The notes under the pieces: generated by a model
The model's database searches: none
Seen by the model: only the letters and a program-made list of their open reading frames with translations
What the model was told of the DNA's origin: nothing
Position numbers and translations under genes: made by a program
In this document: positions 9,500-18,702 of the stretch, piece by piece
Layout of the letters: the number at the start of each line of letters is the position of its first letter
Numbering within the stretch: the stretch's first letter is position 1
From: Chara braunii
Lineage: Eukaryota > Streptophyta > Charophyceae > Charales > Characeae
Assembly: GCA_003427395.1 (NCBI GenBank)
Contig: BFEA01000802.1
Coordinates: 210,359-233,316 of the forward strand
Direction of reading: 5' to 3'
DNA length: 22,958 nt

Positions 9500-9578
9500 G
9501 CAGCTGCCAGGGTTTGAACCTCGGCAGCTGCTGCCCATGCGCATGTGTGGCCAGTGCCTTAACACACTAGCCAAAGCC
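9500..9578 (-). repeat. tRNA-like module antisense in the leader
   Basis: The minus strand from 9578 starts GGCTTTGGCTAGTGTG and continues TTAAGGC, an A-box-like element resembling the D arm of class II (Leu/Ser) tRNAs. A B-box-like GGTTCAAACC follows at 9520-9511, with an intervening length that fits an anticodon arm plus a long variable arm. The acceptor stem does not pair convincingly, so this is tRNA-derived sequence (SINE head or captured tRNA), not a tRNA gene. The same module in the same antisense position occurs at 303-355 of the other element copy. Confidence 0.6.
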
Positions 9579-9579
9579 A

Positions 9580-10390
9580 CGGTATGGATTGATACTGTGG
9601 CTTGTTGTTCTGAAAGAGGTGGCACAACAACTATTTACCCCCCTGGCTAGAGAGTTGCACCACATACATATATATATGTATATATATGTATATATTTTTA
9701 CTACTTCACTGTTGCAGCAGCAGTTTGGCAACAGTTCAAGATTCCCCCCTGGCTAGGGGACTGTGTGACTGTGGCAATAGGGTGGCTGATCAAGATCTCA
9801 GCCAACCCTAGATCATCATCATCTTCTTACTGCTGTGGCATCACACCAGCAACATCTTGAAGGCCAAGATCTTGTGGATCTTGGTAGAACTCTGCTCTTG
9901 GCCACCCAAGAGTGTGGTATCACCCTTCTATCACTAACCTCCCCTACCCTAACCCCTTTTCTCTTCCCCCCCCATCATCTAATCATCTTTTCTCCCCCTT
10001 ACCACTACTCCCTACTCGTACCCTCCTCTCCACTCATCCTCCACAACCTTTTTCTCTCCTATCCTCCCCACTCACCATCTCCCACTAATCTCATCCACCT
10101 CTCTCTACCTTTTCTGTATCCTTCTCTCCCATTCTACCACCCTCCTCTCCCCCTTCCCTCCCCTAAGTACAACCCCATCATTTCCCCCATCGCCCCCTTC
10201 ACTCTTTTTCTCTTTCTCACGTATTTCTCTCTTTACCTTTTCATCCCCTCTCCCCCCCAACTTCAAATTTTTTTTGTTTTTCTTCTTTTATCTTTCTTTG
10301 TGATTTATGTTTCCTCCTTTTCTAAAAAAATTTGAATTATATTATTCCCCACCTTTTTTTCTCATTTCCTGATTTACTTCATTTTATTTT
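9580..10390 (+). other. Leader segment absent from the other copy; pyrimidine-rich tract
   Basis: The left-edge element passes directly from its tRNA-like module to the part equivalent to about 10390, so this ~790 bp is either an insertion here or a deletion there. It holds a (TA)n tract (about 9664-9695), two copies of CCCCCTGGCTAG (about 9639 and 9745), and a long C/T-rich tract (about 9935-10260) grading into T-rich sequence. A 166-codon frame (9835-10335) is a low-complexity product of this tract. Confidence 0.6.
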
Positions 10391-10466
10391 TTTATTTTTT
10401 TTATTCTGAAAATTTGAATTTCCTTGCGGCACCCTCAAATCTGATTATGAGTTAGTCCTTCTTGCT

Positions 10467-10664
10467 TTTGGCACACATTTTGACCCCGTGGGGGTAACGA
10501 AGTGCTGCCGAAATTGTCTGTTTCTTCTTTACCTAGTCATTTTCAGCATATTTTAACCCCGTGAGGGTAGCGACGTGCTGACAAAATTCTCTAATTTTAC
10601 TTGGTCTTTCTTTTTAACGGCACACTTCGACCCCATGGGGGTAACGAAATGNTGCCAAAATTTT
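10467..10664 (+). repeat. Three palindromic leader repeat units
   Basis: Units of about 48 bp lie at 10467-10514, 10540-10588 and 10617-10664. Each has GACCCCGTGGGGGTAACGA or a variant, flanked by partly complementary arms (for example CACTTCG with CGAAATG in the third). Each can form a hairpin with an ACCCC/GGGGT core. A degraded fourth unit starts near 10798 (TTGGCACATTTTTGACCCTA). Two matching units lie at 107-226. The N at 10652 falls inside the third unit. Confidence 0.8.
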
Positions 10665-11002
10665 GGAAAAATCCAGCACTTAGTTTTTATCTTTACTCTC
10701 CTCCACCTCCTAATTTATTTATTTATTTATCTATTTTTTAAAAAATTTTAATTTGCGGCATTTTGAAAGTTAGTGTGCTCCTCTCGCTCTTTCCTTCCTC
10801 TTGGCACATTTTTGACCCTATCACTTCCTTTTTCACACTTTGTAAGTTTATTTCTTTCTTTATTTTTATTATTTGTTTATTTTTATTCATCTCGAAATTT
10901 CATTGTTTATTTTATTTTCATCCTCCCCTCCCCCCCCATGGCTATTATTTTCTTTTTTTGATTAGGTTCCCGCTACCCTCCCCTAACTACCCGAACCCCG
11001 GT

Positions 11003-11050
11003 TAAGGTTTCCTTAGGGTTTTTCTAGGGTTTAGGGTTCTCCTAAACCCC
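11003..11050 (+). repeat. Telomere-like TTTAGGG cluster upstream of gag
   Basis: CTTAGGG, CTAGGG and an exact TTTAGGG (11030-11036) occur within 30 bases, followed by the complementary word CCTAAACCCC. This is a short interstitial telomere-like or telo-box-like cluster about 210 bp before the gag start. Confidence 0.5.
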
Positions 11051-11258
11051 CCTACTCCCCCGCCTCCTCGCGTGGGTCACCCTGGACCCGAACGGCTCCT
11101 CTCCCCTCGACTGGATTCGCGCCACCATCTCACGCACGACCCGCTGGTTACGGGGCGAGCGGACATACGACTACCCACTCTGCTCTCGCGGTCCCCTCCC
11201 TCTCACCGGTGGTCCCCTGTCCCCATACCATAACCCCTCTTTCCCCCCACCTCCCACC

Positions 11259-13318
11259 ATGTTTACCTCTCTTCCTCCACCGCTCACGGACAAGGCTACA
11301 TCTGAGGAACTCGTCGCGGTGCCGTTCGCCTCTCAGGCGCCCACCCATTCGACAGTCCACGAACAGCACGTTGTGGACCCCACGGATCTCCGCGTTGTTC
11401 TTGCATCTCTCCTTGCACCTCTACAAGCGCGACTCGATGCGCTTGCATCCTTGGAGAGGCAAGTCAACGCGCTCGCCCTTGAAGTTCACCACCTCAAGTG
11501 CTCTCCTCATCGCTCTCCCCATCGCTCTCAGACCCCATCCCCTACTGGCTCGGAGTGTGACTCTCCACGACTCCAGGGACGGAGACGTAGCGGTTCGTCC
11601 TCCTCTGCGGGCCTGGCCCAGCACCCCCCCTCCGCAGTGGTGAGTGTTTCTGCCCCTCAGACCATATGGTCTGTTGTGGCACATCCAGTGGCCCCTGCTG
11701 CTCCCGTCGCCCCGGCCGCTTCGGCCATTGCCGCATGTGCTGTCGCCCAGATACCGGTATCCGGCCAGACAGCTTCATCTACCCACTCTGGTGCTGCTTT
11801 CGAGCTTCCTGCACCAGTCGCAACACTACGGCTCGGAGTTCTTCCTCCTCCCGCTGGGGTACTCTCTCCGGCCCCTCCACCCCCGACCGTGCACACACAA
11901 CGGGTGGCTATCCTACAGGCCACCGTGGCGCAGCTCCAAACGGAGATTCTCTCCCAGAGACAACCTCACCCATCACAGGCTCCTCACCCTTCTTCTTCTT
12001 ATACCGCCCCTCCCACCTCTGTCTTGCCGCCTCGTTTCCCTCGACCGGCTCCCCCTCCTCTACCCTACTACCTCGCTACTCGTCACAGTTGGCTGCGGCT
12101 GTTGCCTCCACATCTGTTGGACCTTCCACCAGCAGCCTCGGCTCTCAGCCTGCTACCAGTTCCACGTCTGCACCGGCCTCGATATTTGCCGCCGCAATGC
12201 AGGCCCCTCGACCTCTCTCCCCTCGCCGTCCGCACAGCGGTCTCACCCTTGTGCGTCTGTCGGACATACCGGACTTTGATGGCATTGTGTGTGTGTCGCA
12301 CTAGTTGCAGGTTGCCACATGCGCGCTAACACTGACTAACACTGGTCATGAGTTATGGTGTTCCGCACTCGCAATTAAATTGCGAGGCAGGACATTCTCC
12401 GCATGGGAGAACTATTATACCCATCGTACTCGCTCGGGTGAGGCTCCCACTCTCGTGTATTTCACCGCATTCCTCCATGACCGCTACGACACTCTCCACG
12501 ATGCGGCTGACGCCTTAGATCGGGTCACCCAGACGCAGTGGCGCGGGTCCTTCGCTCCAGCCGATCTTTAGCGTCACATTAGAGTGTTTTAGGACGCCTG
12601 CCTCATTTGCGATAAGGCACTCCTACCTCAGGTCCTCTTGACCAACAAGTTTGTAGTCAGTCTTCCGACTGACTACCGCATCGAGCTCTAGCGACAAAGC
12701 TTCGCCTCCTCCGAGCAGGCCTACGAGGCTGCTTGACAGTACCAGAAGATGCGGAGTCGCTTCTCTGACACCCCATCTTCTTCGCGATCCACCGAGTCAT
12801 GTGGCACCACGTGCGGTCGATCCTCCTTCGCCGGTCAGTTTCGCCGACCAGCTCGACCTGGAGCGCCATTCTCTTGGCGCTAGAGTTCTCTTGAGTACGG
12901 CGAGGATGCCTGGGCAGAGCTTGACCCTACCTTTGGGGACGCCCCCGAGGACATCGAGCTCTTAGACGTCATTCAGTATCACTTGGATGGCGACACTATT
13001 CCCGTGGCCGAGCACCTACAGATGGCCATGTCCGCTATGGGTCGTGCAGGCAGTCGGGTTGCACAGGCTGGCTCCCGCACGCCCACGGTTCCTCAGATCG
13101 ATCTCCCGCATGGTTTTGTTCCACCTCGCGGAGCTCTATCTCATGAGGAGCATGCCGCCTTCGAGGCCCGTCGCGGCTACCTTCGTTGCTGCCTGGATAG
13201 ACACACCTCCTCACGGTGTCCATACCATACTTCCCTCGATCGGCACTACACTTACATCTCTCGTCAGCGTCGATCTCAGTCCCCCCCCGGCCCCGCCTGG
13301 CCAGCCCCACCCAGCTAG
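11259..13318 (+). pseudogene. gag: gag (capsid and nucleocapsid region), broken
   Basis: Gag would form the virus-like particle and bind the element RNA. The start at 11259 sits in a favourable context (CACCATG). The first ~275 codons are in one frame: a predicted coiled coil (about residues 40-80, with LQARLDALASLERQ) and a long Pro/Ala/Ser-rich region. A one-base loss near 12085 moves the frame. The capsid-like part follows, seen in LSDIPDFDG (about 12260) and in the Trp/Leu/Arg-rich stretch around WENYYTHR (about 12400). Stops fall at 12302, 12569, 12590, 12689, 12734 and 12881. A zinc knuckle of the C-X2-C-X4-H-X4-C type lies near 13178-13219, but its first Cys is Tyr (TAC at 13178-13180). 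A run of eight C near 13279-13286 is the likely place where the frame moves into the protease. It is not functional. Confidence 0.88.
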
Positions 13319-13329
13319 CCACGGTGCAG

Positions 13330-14230
13330 TGTACCACTGAGGCCTCGCACATAACCGGCTTCCTGACCACCGAGCCGCAGCTTGGCCCTTTCGCTACCCC
13401 ACCAGAGGATCCTCAGGACACGACAGACGCAGTTCCCTTTGCCCCGTCATCTGTGGAGGTACCGTCTGCCTCACAGAAGACCGCCGCATCTAGTGCTTCC
13501 ACTCCGACACTTCTGATGCGTCGCGCCATTCGCACAGCCCGTTGTAGCGCTCAGCTAGCGACTCGCGATGACGTTGTGTCATCTCTCCTGGACTTGAGCA
13601 TTCTTCAGGCTCGTCAGGAGCGACTCGCAAGATACGTCAACGTCCTGCGTCGTCTTCTCGCTTTGCTTTCTGACCCTGATCGCACCCTACCCATTATCCC
13701 TATTCGCCTAGGGACATTTACGAGGGTGTACCTCGCTTTATGGGACTCTGACTCGCAGGGAGATTTCGTTCACCCTCGAGTGGTTAAGGAAGCTCGCCAA
13801 GCTACCTTTGGGTCTCGCTCTCCTATCTCCGTTACCCTCGGAGATAACAAGACACAGCGCTTCTTCGATCAGACGGTCCCCGACCTCAATTTCTCCCTCA
13901 CCCTCCAGCCACCGGATAGTACCCAGGCGCCTCGGCGCTACCATTCCTCCGCATACTTGGACGTGCTAGAGACTGGGTACGACTTTATCCTTGGCACTCC
14001 CTCGTCTCGCTGGTTCCATGGCACAGAGGCCGAATGGGCGACCGAGACATTCGTTCTCAAAACGACGTGTGGTCAGACCCATCGAGTCCCCTTCATTGGA
14101 ACCACGGGCGACACCCCTCAAGACCTACCTCCCTGGACCCTCATCCCTCTGGGTCCCACCCAGACATCGCCTTCACTTCTCCCCGTCAGTTTGTTCACTT
14201 CATACGACAGGAGGACGTCATATTCTAGTC
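13330..14230 (+). pseudogene. pol: pol: retropepsin-like aspartic protease, broken
   Basis: This is a continuous frame from about 13216 to 14235. The first half is a linker rich in Ser, Thr, Ala and Pro. The protease core (about 13705-14015) shows the hydrophobic-D-S-x motif ALWDSDSQGDF, with the catalytic Asp at 13744-13746, and the later ILGTP motif (about 13988). The Gly normally following D-S/T is Asp here (GAC at 13750-13752), which should abolish activity. The protease normally cuts the gag-pol polyprotein. Downstream the reading frame moves (1 to 0) somewhere in about 14100-14180, before the reverse transcriptase. The ATG at 13216 lies in the gag overlap and need not be a real start. 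Confidence 0.85.
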
Positions 14231-15500
14231 AGTGAACGTCATGGATCTTTTTTACCACGATCTACTCTGTCTCGAGGTTGAGCTTATCTCACTGGAGCCC
14301 GATCCTCCTGACCCTTCCGCCATCTTCGCGGCTCCTATCTCTACGTCCACCCGTCAGCCTGCGGATACCCCCTCCACGTCCCAGGCCCCTGCGCCGTCGA
14401 TTGTCGAGTCCACACATACGTCTCGTGCCGACGCAGACATTGAGAAACTCGCACGGTTCACGACAGACTTAGAGTCCGCCGTTCGCGATCTGATTCGAGA
14501 GTACCGCAACGTCTTCCCTTCGTATTTCTCATACAGCGGGATCCCTTCGATACGCGGTGTTGAGCATTCTATCCAGCTCGTGCCTGACTATCGTGTTCAC
14601 AATCCGGCACCGTACTGACTCTCGATTCCAGAGGCGACGGAACTCAAGCGTCAGCTTGAGGAACTCCTTCGACCGGGTTTCATAAAACCTAGTAACTCCC
14701 CTTAGGGTGCACCGTCCTCTTTGCTCGCGAAGCGGACGAAACTCTCCACCTCTGCATCGACTACCGCGGCCTTAACCGTTACACGGTTAATAACAACTAT
14801 CCCATGCCCCGCGCGGATGAGCTGTTTGACCGTCTGGCAGGTAACCTCTTCTTCACAAAGATCGATCTTCGTAGCGGTTATCACCAAATCCTCATTGCAG
14901 CAGAGGATCAACCGAAGACTGCCTTTCAGCTGCGCTTCGACCACTACAAGTTCACAGTGATGCCATTCGGCCTCACAAATGCACGCACCACCTTCCAGAC
15001 GACAATGAACGACATCTTCGGAGACATCCTTGAAGAATACGTTCTTGTATACCTGGACTACATCTTGGTCTACAGTCGTACCTTAGAAGACCATATCAGA
15101 CACCTCCGCGATGTCCTATAGCGCTTACACAAGCATGACTTCTATGCCATGCTTAGTAAGTGCCGCTTTGCCCAGCGCAAAGTGGACTTCCTAGGACACC
15201 TTGTGTCTGACCAGGGTCTCCACATGGACGACGCGAAGATCACTGTCATTGCAGAGTGGCCTGTCCCCACGTCTGCCAAGCAGCTTCGCAGTTTCCTAGG
15301 CCTCACCAGCTACTATAGTAATTTTATCCAGGGATACGCTAGGTATTTCTTTGTCGTTACCTCCACCCTCCTCTGGAAGAACCCGCCGTGGTTTCGGACA
15401 CCCCTCTCCGAGGACGCCTTCCGCGCCCTCAAGAAGGTGGTGACTTGTGCGCCGGTTCTTCGCCTCCCTGATTTTGATCGCCCCTTCATCGTCACCATCG
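14230..15500 (+). pseudogene. pol: pol: reverse transcriptase, broken
   Basis: It would copy the element RNA into DNA. Recognisable blocks in order are HSIQLVPDYR (about 14567), LSIPEATELKRQLEELL (14619), CIDYRGLN (about 14750), FFTKIDLRSGYHQI (about 14850, first catalytic Asp present), VMPFGLTNA (about 14960), the polymerase box YLDY (15050-15061) and FLGHLVSDQG (about 15190). In the polymerase box the second catalytic Asp is replaced by Tyr at 15059-15061, which alone inactivates the enzyme. Stops lie at 14616 (TGA), 14703 (TAG) and 15119 (TAG). A one-base loss at about 14713 shifts the frame. Confidence 0.93.
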
Positions 15501-16010
15501 ATGCGTAACATTTTGCAGTAGGAGCAATACTTTCTCAGGTGTTTCCCTCTCCGCCTGATTCACCTTATCCCCATGTTCCTCCTTCCTCCCCCCCATCTGC
15601 TGACACTGCTTCTCGACCGACACCTATCCTCCCACCACTTCCCTCTACTGACAGTCCTCCTATTACTTACTCCCCGACCATCGCGGAGGATGAGACTGTT
15701 GAGGCTCGTGCTGAGGATTGCCCGATCTCCTTCTACTCCCGTTAGCTACAGCCTGTCGAGATAAACTACACTGGCGATGAACGTGGAGTTCTCGCAGTAG
15801 TTTATGCCACACGGCATTGGCATCATTACCTGCACGGGGCGCCCTTCACGATGCATACGGGCAACTCAGTTGTTCAGGCTTTCCTCACGAAGCCCAAGCT
15901 TTTCCCTCGACAGGCATGCTGGTGGCGTGACTTATCCGAGTTCAGTATCACCACTCAGCCCATCAAGGGTGAAACGAACCGCGTCGCCGATGCTTTGTCC
16001 CGCCGTCCTG
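15490..16010 (+). pseudogene. pol: pol: RNase H with proline-rich insertion, broken
   Basis: It would degrade the RNA of the RNA-DNA hybrid. Visible blocks are FIVTIDA (first acidic residue), FAVGAILSQ, PISFYSR, VLAVVYATRHWHHYLHG (about 15788) and the closing NRVADALSRR (about 15978). The TDH-type acidic motif reads TGN (about 15855), so an active-site Asp is lost. Between AILSQ and PISFYSR there are about 59 extra codons (15539-15715) rich in Pro, Ser and Thr; Ty3/gypsy RNase H domains usually have only a short loop there. The insertion has no stop and keeps the frame. Stops lie at 15506 (TAA) and 15743 (TAG). Confidence 0.88.
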
Positions 16011-17340
16011 ATCACAATCAGGAACCCATCCATCTTGCTGTCATCTCCATCACCACTGTTGATCAGTCGGTGATCGACGCATATCGCACTCAGTACCGCC
16101 ACTGCCCCGATTATCGCGTCATCCACGCGACACTGCAGAGTGACAAGACCGTTCCTTCCTACTCCCTCGGGGAGAATGGCCTCGTATACAGGCATGGCAG
16201 ATCTGGTGCTAGAACCACGTATCTGCATTCCCTCCACCGGACAGTTGCGCGTCCAGGCTGTGGCCGAGTTCCATGACCAGGCAGCTGCCAGTCATATGGG
16301 CTTCCACAAGACGTTGGTTCGTATTTGCCGCCTATACGTCTGGCCAAAGTCCAAGGACTTCATCAAAGTCTACATCTAGGAGTTTCCTACCTGCCAGGAT
16401 ATAAACAGTGCGAACCACCTTCCGTATGGGTTACTTCAGCCCCTACCCAAACCAGAGGGTCGTTGGCAGTCCATCTCGATGGATTTCATTGGTCCCCTCC
16501 GCCCACCCACTGAGCGCGGTCATGATGCTATCTTAGTCGTCGTCGATCGCTTCACTAAGTGTGCACGTTCTGTCCCGTGCCGCTATCGTATTAGCGCTCG
16601 TGAGGTCGCCGACATCGTCTTCGATCGAGTCGTAAAAGATCACGGCTTACCTCAGAGCATCATCTCCGACCATGACCCGCGCTTTACCAACACATTCTGG
16701 CGACGCCTACACGAGGTGTACGTATCCTAGTTACGCTTCTTATCGTCTTAGCACCCTCAGACGAATGGTCAGACCGAGGTCACCAATAAAACTCTCGGTA
16801 ATATCCTCCGAAAGTTTGTTAGGGATGACCAGCAGTGAGACTTACACTTAGCCCACGCGGAGATTGCGTATAACCATGATGTTTTGCTAGCCACAGGGAT
16901 GTCGCCATTTTATTGCGACCTCATCTACCACCCTCGCGTACCTGGGGACTTCCTACGACCATCGCGGTTGCACCCAGACACTCGTTGTCCTACGCTTGAC
17001 GGCTGGATCGCCCACATGACGGCGATTATGAAGCGTGCACACGAGAGTCTAGCCGACTCCCAAACCCGCATGGCCGCACGAGCAAACCGATCACGAGTGG
17101 ATCATCCATTCAAAGTCGGTGACGATGTGCTTTTTTACACAAATCACTTGCAGCTCGAAGAGGATACGCTTCGCAAGTTTAGGCGTCGTTTCTTCGGTCC
17201 ATGCCGCATCCTTCAGGGCGTCGGTTCTGATACTGCCGCTAGTCCGTGTGAAGCTACCTGATTACTTCCGACACGCTCGCGTACATGATATTTACCACGT
17301 CTCCTTGTTGCGTCCTTATTGCAGACCGTCCGCGTGCTTC
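16011..17340 (+). pseudogene. pol: pol: integrase, broken
   Basis: It would insert the element DNA into the genome. The HHCC zinc domain is recognisable (EFHDQAAASHMGFHKT, about 16263, then EFPTCQ), but the first Cys of the C-x2-C pair is Phe. The DDE core is intact: Asp at 16482-16484 (SMDFIG), Asp at 16668-16670 (ISDHDPRF) and Glu at 16776-16778 (HPQTNGQTE), with 35 residues between the last two. A GPY/F-like module follows (FRRRFFGPCRIL, about 17185), with Cys at the aromatic position, then LPDYFRHARVHDIYHVSLL. The frame moves near 16195 and 17235. Stops lie at 16377, 16728, 16749 (TAG) and 16836 (TGA). Confidence 0.92.
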
Positions 17341-17730
17341 GTCGGACGCCCTTATGAGCGCCCTCCACCTATCATGGTGGACGGTCACGAAGAGTTCATT
17401 GTTTTCGACATCGTATCTCGCTGAGTTACTTACGACACCCTTCCACGCATCGAGTACCTTGTGTGTTGGAAGGGCTATCCTGATGAGGAGGCTACTTGGG
17501 AGCCCCTCGAGCACTTGTAGCACGCTCGGAGGTCGGTGCGTGCATATGATCGTGCTCATCGTGTTGAGACATCTGCTCCTAATCAGCTGACTGACCCTTT
17601 TCCTCCTCCTTCGGTTGAGGAGATTGCTGAGGACGAGCCCGCTCCCTCTGAGGTCGTTCCTCAGCCGCAGACGATTGCTTCCGAGCGTCCACATCACCTT
17701 CATCGTCGCCCTTCGCGTTATGATGACTGA
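17341..17730 (+). pseudogene. pol: pol: C-terminal chromodomain and tail, broken
   Basis: The chromodomain (about 17389-17560) reads EEFIVFDIV, a gap, then YLVCWKGYPDEEATWEPLEHL. The aromatic-cage positions (Phe in the first strand, Trp and Tyr in CWKGY) are present. In chromoviruses this domain directs integration to particular chromatin, often by binding methylated histone H3. A Pro/Glu-rich tail runs to the stop at 17728-17730. In-frame stops interrupt it at 17422 (TGA) and 17518 (TAG). Confidence 0.92.
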
Positions 17731-18702
17731 CACTCTTATCCTCTATTTTTTCCCACTGCCTCACACCATCGAGTACTCCATCATCAGCTTCTTCAGGATG
17801 TCAGCGTTTTGCGGCTCTGCTTCGACATCGACCTCGACTCCTACTTGATCGAGGTCATAGACCACTTCGACGACTTCAGTCACCTTCTCGACTTCAGCCA
17901 TCTTATCGGCTTCAGCTTCTTTGGACGTGACTACTTCATGCCACCACCCTACTTTGTACATTCCCTTACATCTGCCACATGATGGTTCTCACTTAGCTGG
18001 GTCTCTTTGAGTTGGGCTTTCCCTTGGTATCGCATAAGCATTGGGACCGTAGTGTTATCTTGGCTTCCTTGTTCCCAGATCTAGCTCCCTCCTCCTTGGT
18101 CGGTGAGTTGTGTGCATGTTTCCCACTGCCCTCATCACCCTAGTGTCGGCCCTTGCATGCCTTCAGTTAGGCATATCTCCACCCTATTCCAGGTTTCCCC
18201 TTTTTTTTCATAATCGACCCAGCATGGTGTCATCCTTTTGTCGAGCATTACCCGCCCTGATGGTCTATCTGTTAGGGTCCTTGGTTTTGTTTCGCTACCG
18301 CTATCCCACCTTGAGGCTGATGACCCATCCCACCTTCATGTGTGACTGTCCTTAGGAGTTTCGATTCTTAGGCTGCATTCACCCCCTCTGAGACCATCCC
18401 ACTCTTAGTGGTTCAACGACATGACATTATCTTGTGCCATATTGCTCTTTTTCCTTTCAGGCAATCGCCTCCAGGACTTTAGGATTGTATATTGCTACAT
18501 TTCATTTTTGCTGTTAGCTAGGACATGTATACCATACATTTGCTTTTCGTTTGACATTATGTAGCTTAGGCTGCATCGCATGGACTCAACATGGAGTTTG
18601 CTCCGCATCCTAGATTTCTCAGGTTTCTTTATTGCAGAGTTCCGCTGCTTTTGTGGATAACGTGTTTATGGCTCTTGCGATCCATTACAGGTCTGAGGAT
18701 CG
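17731..18702 (+). other. 3' untranslated region of the element
   Basis: About 970 bp between the end of pol and the 3' LTR. It has no supportable gene. A loose CGACTTCAG repeat lies at about 17855-17920. The bases before the 3' LTR (CAGGTCTGAGGATCG) are only partly purine-rich, so the polypurine tract is unclear or decayed. Confidence 0.7.

Noticed and set aside
9500-9578. A functional tRNA gene
   Set aside because: A- and B-box-like motifs are present, but no convincing acceptor stem or complete cloverleaf can be drawn.
9835-10335. 166-codon plus-strand frame in the element leader
   Set aside because: It is almost entirely a translation of a C/T-rich tract (Pro, Leu, Ser, Phe), has no recognisable domain and lies upstream of gag in untranslated leader.
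11644-12304. Two ~210-codon plus-strand frames overlapping gag
   Set aside because: Most of each is a shadow of the Pro/Ala-rich gag region. Only the last ~70 codons of one (after about 12085) carry gag-like sequence, which is explained by a frameshift in gag.
13216-14235. 339-codon frame as an independent gene
   Set aside because: It contains the protease core and joins gag and RT by frame changes; it is a fragment of the broken polyprotein, and its ATG lies in the gag overlap.
18660-18702. Polypurine tract before the 3' LTR
   Set aside because: The bases are mixed purine and pyrimidine with no run of more than a few purines, so I could not support a functional tract.
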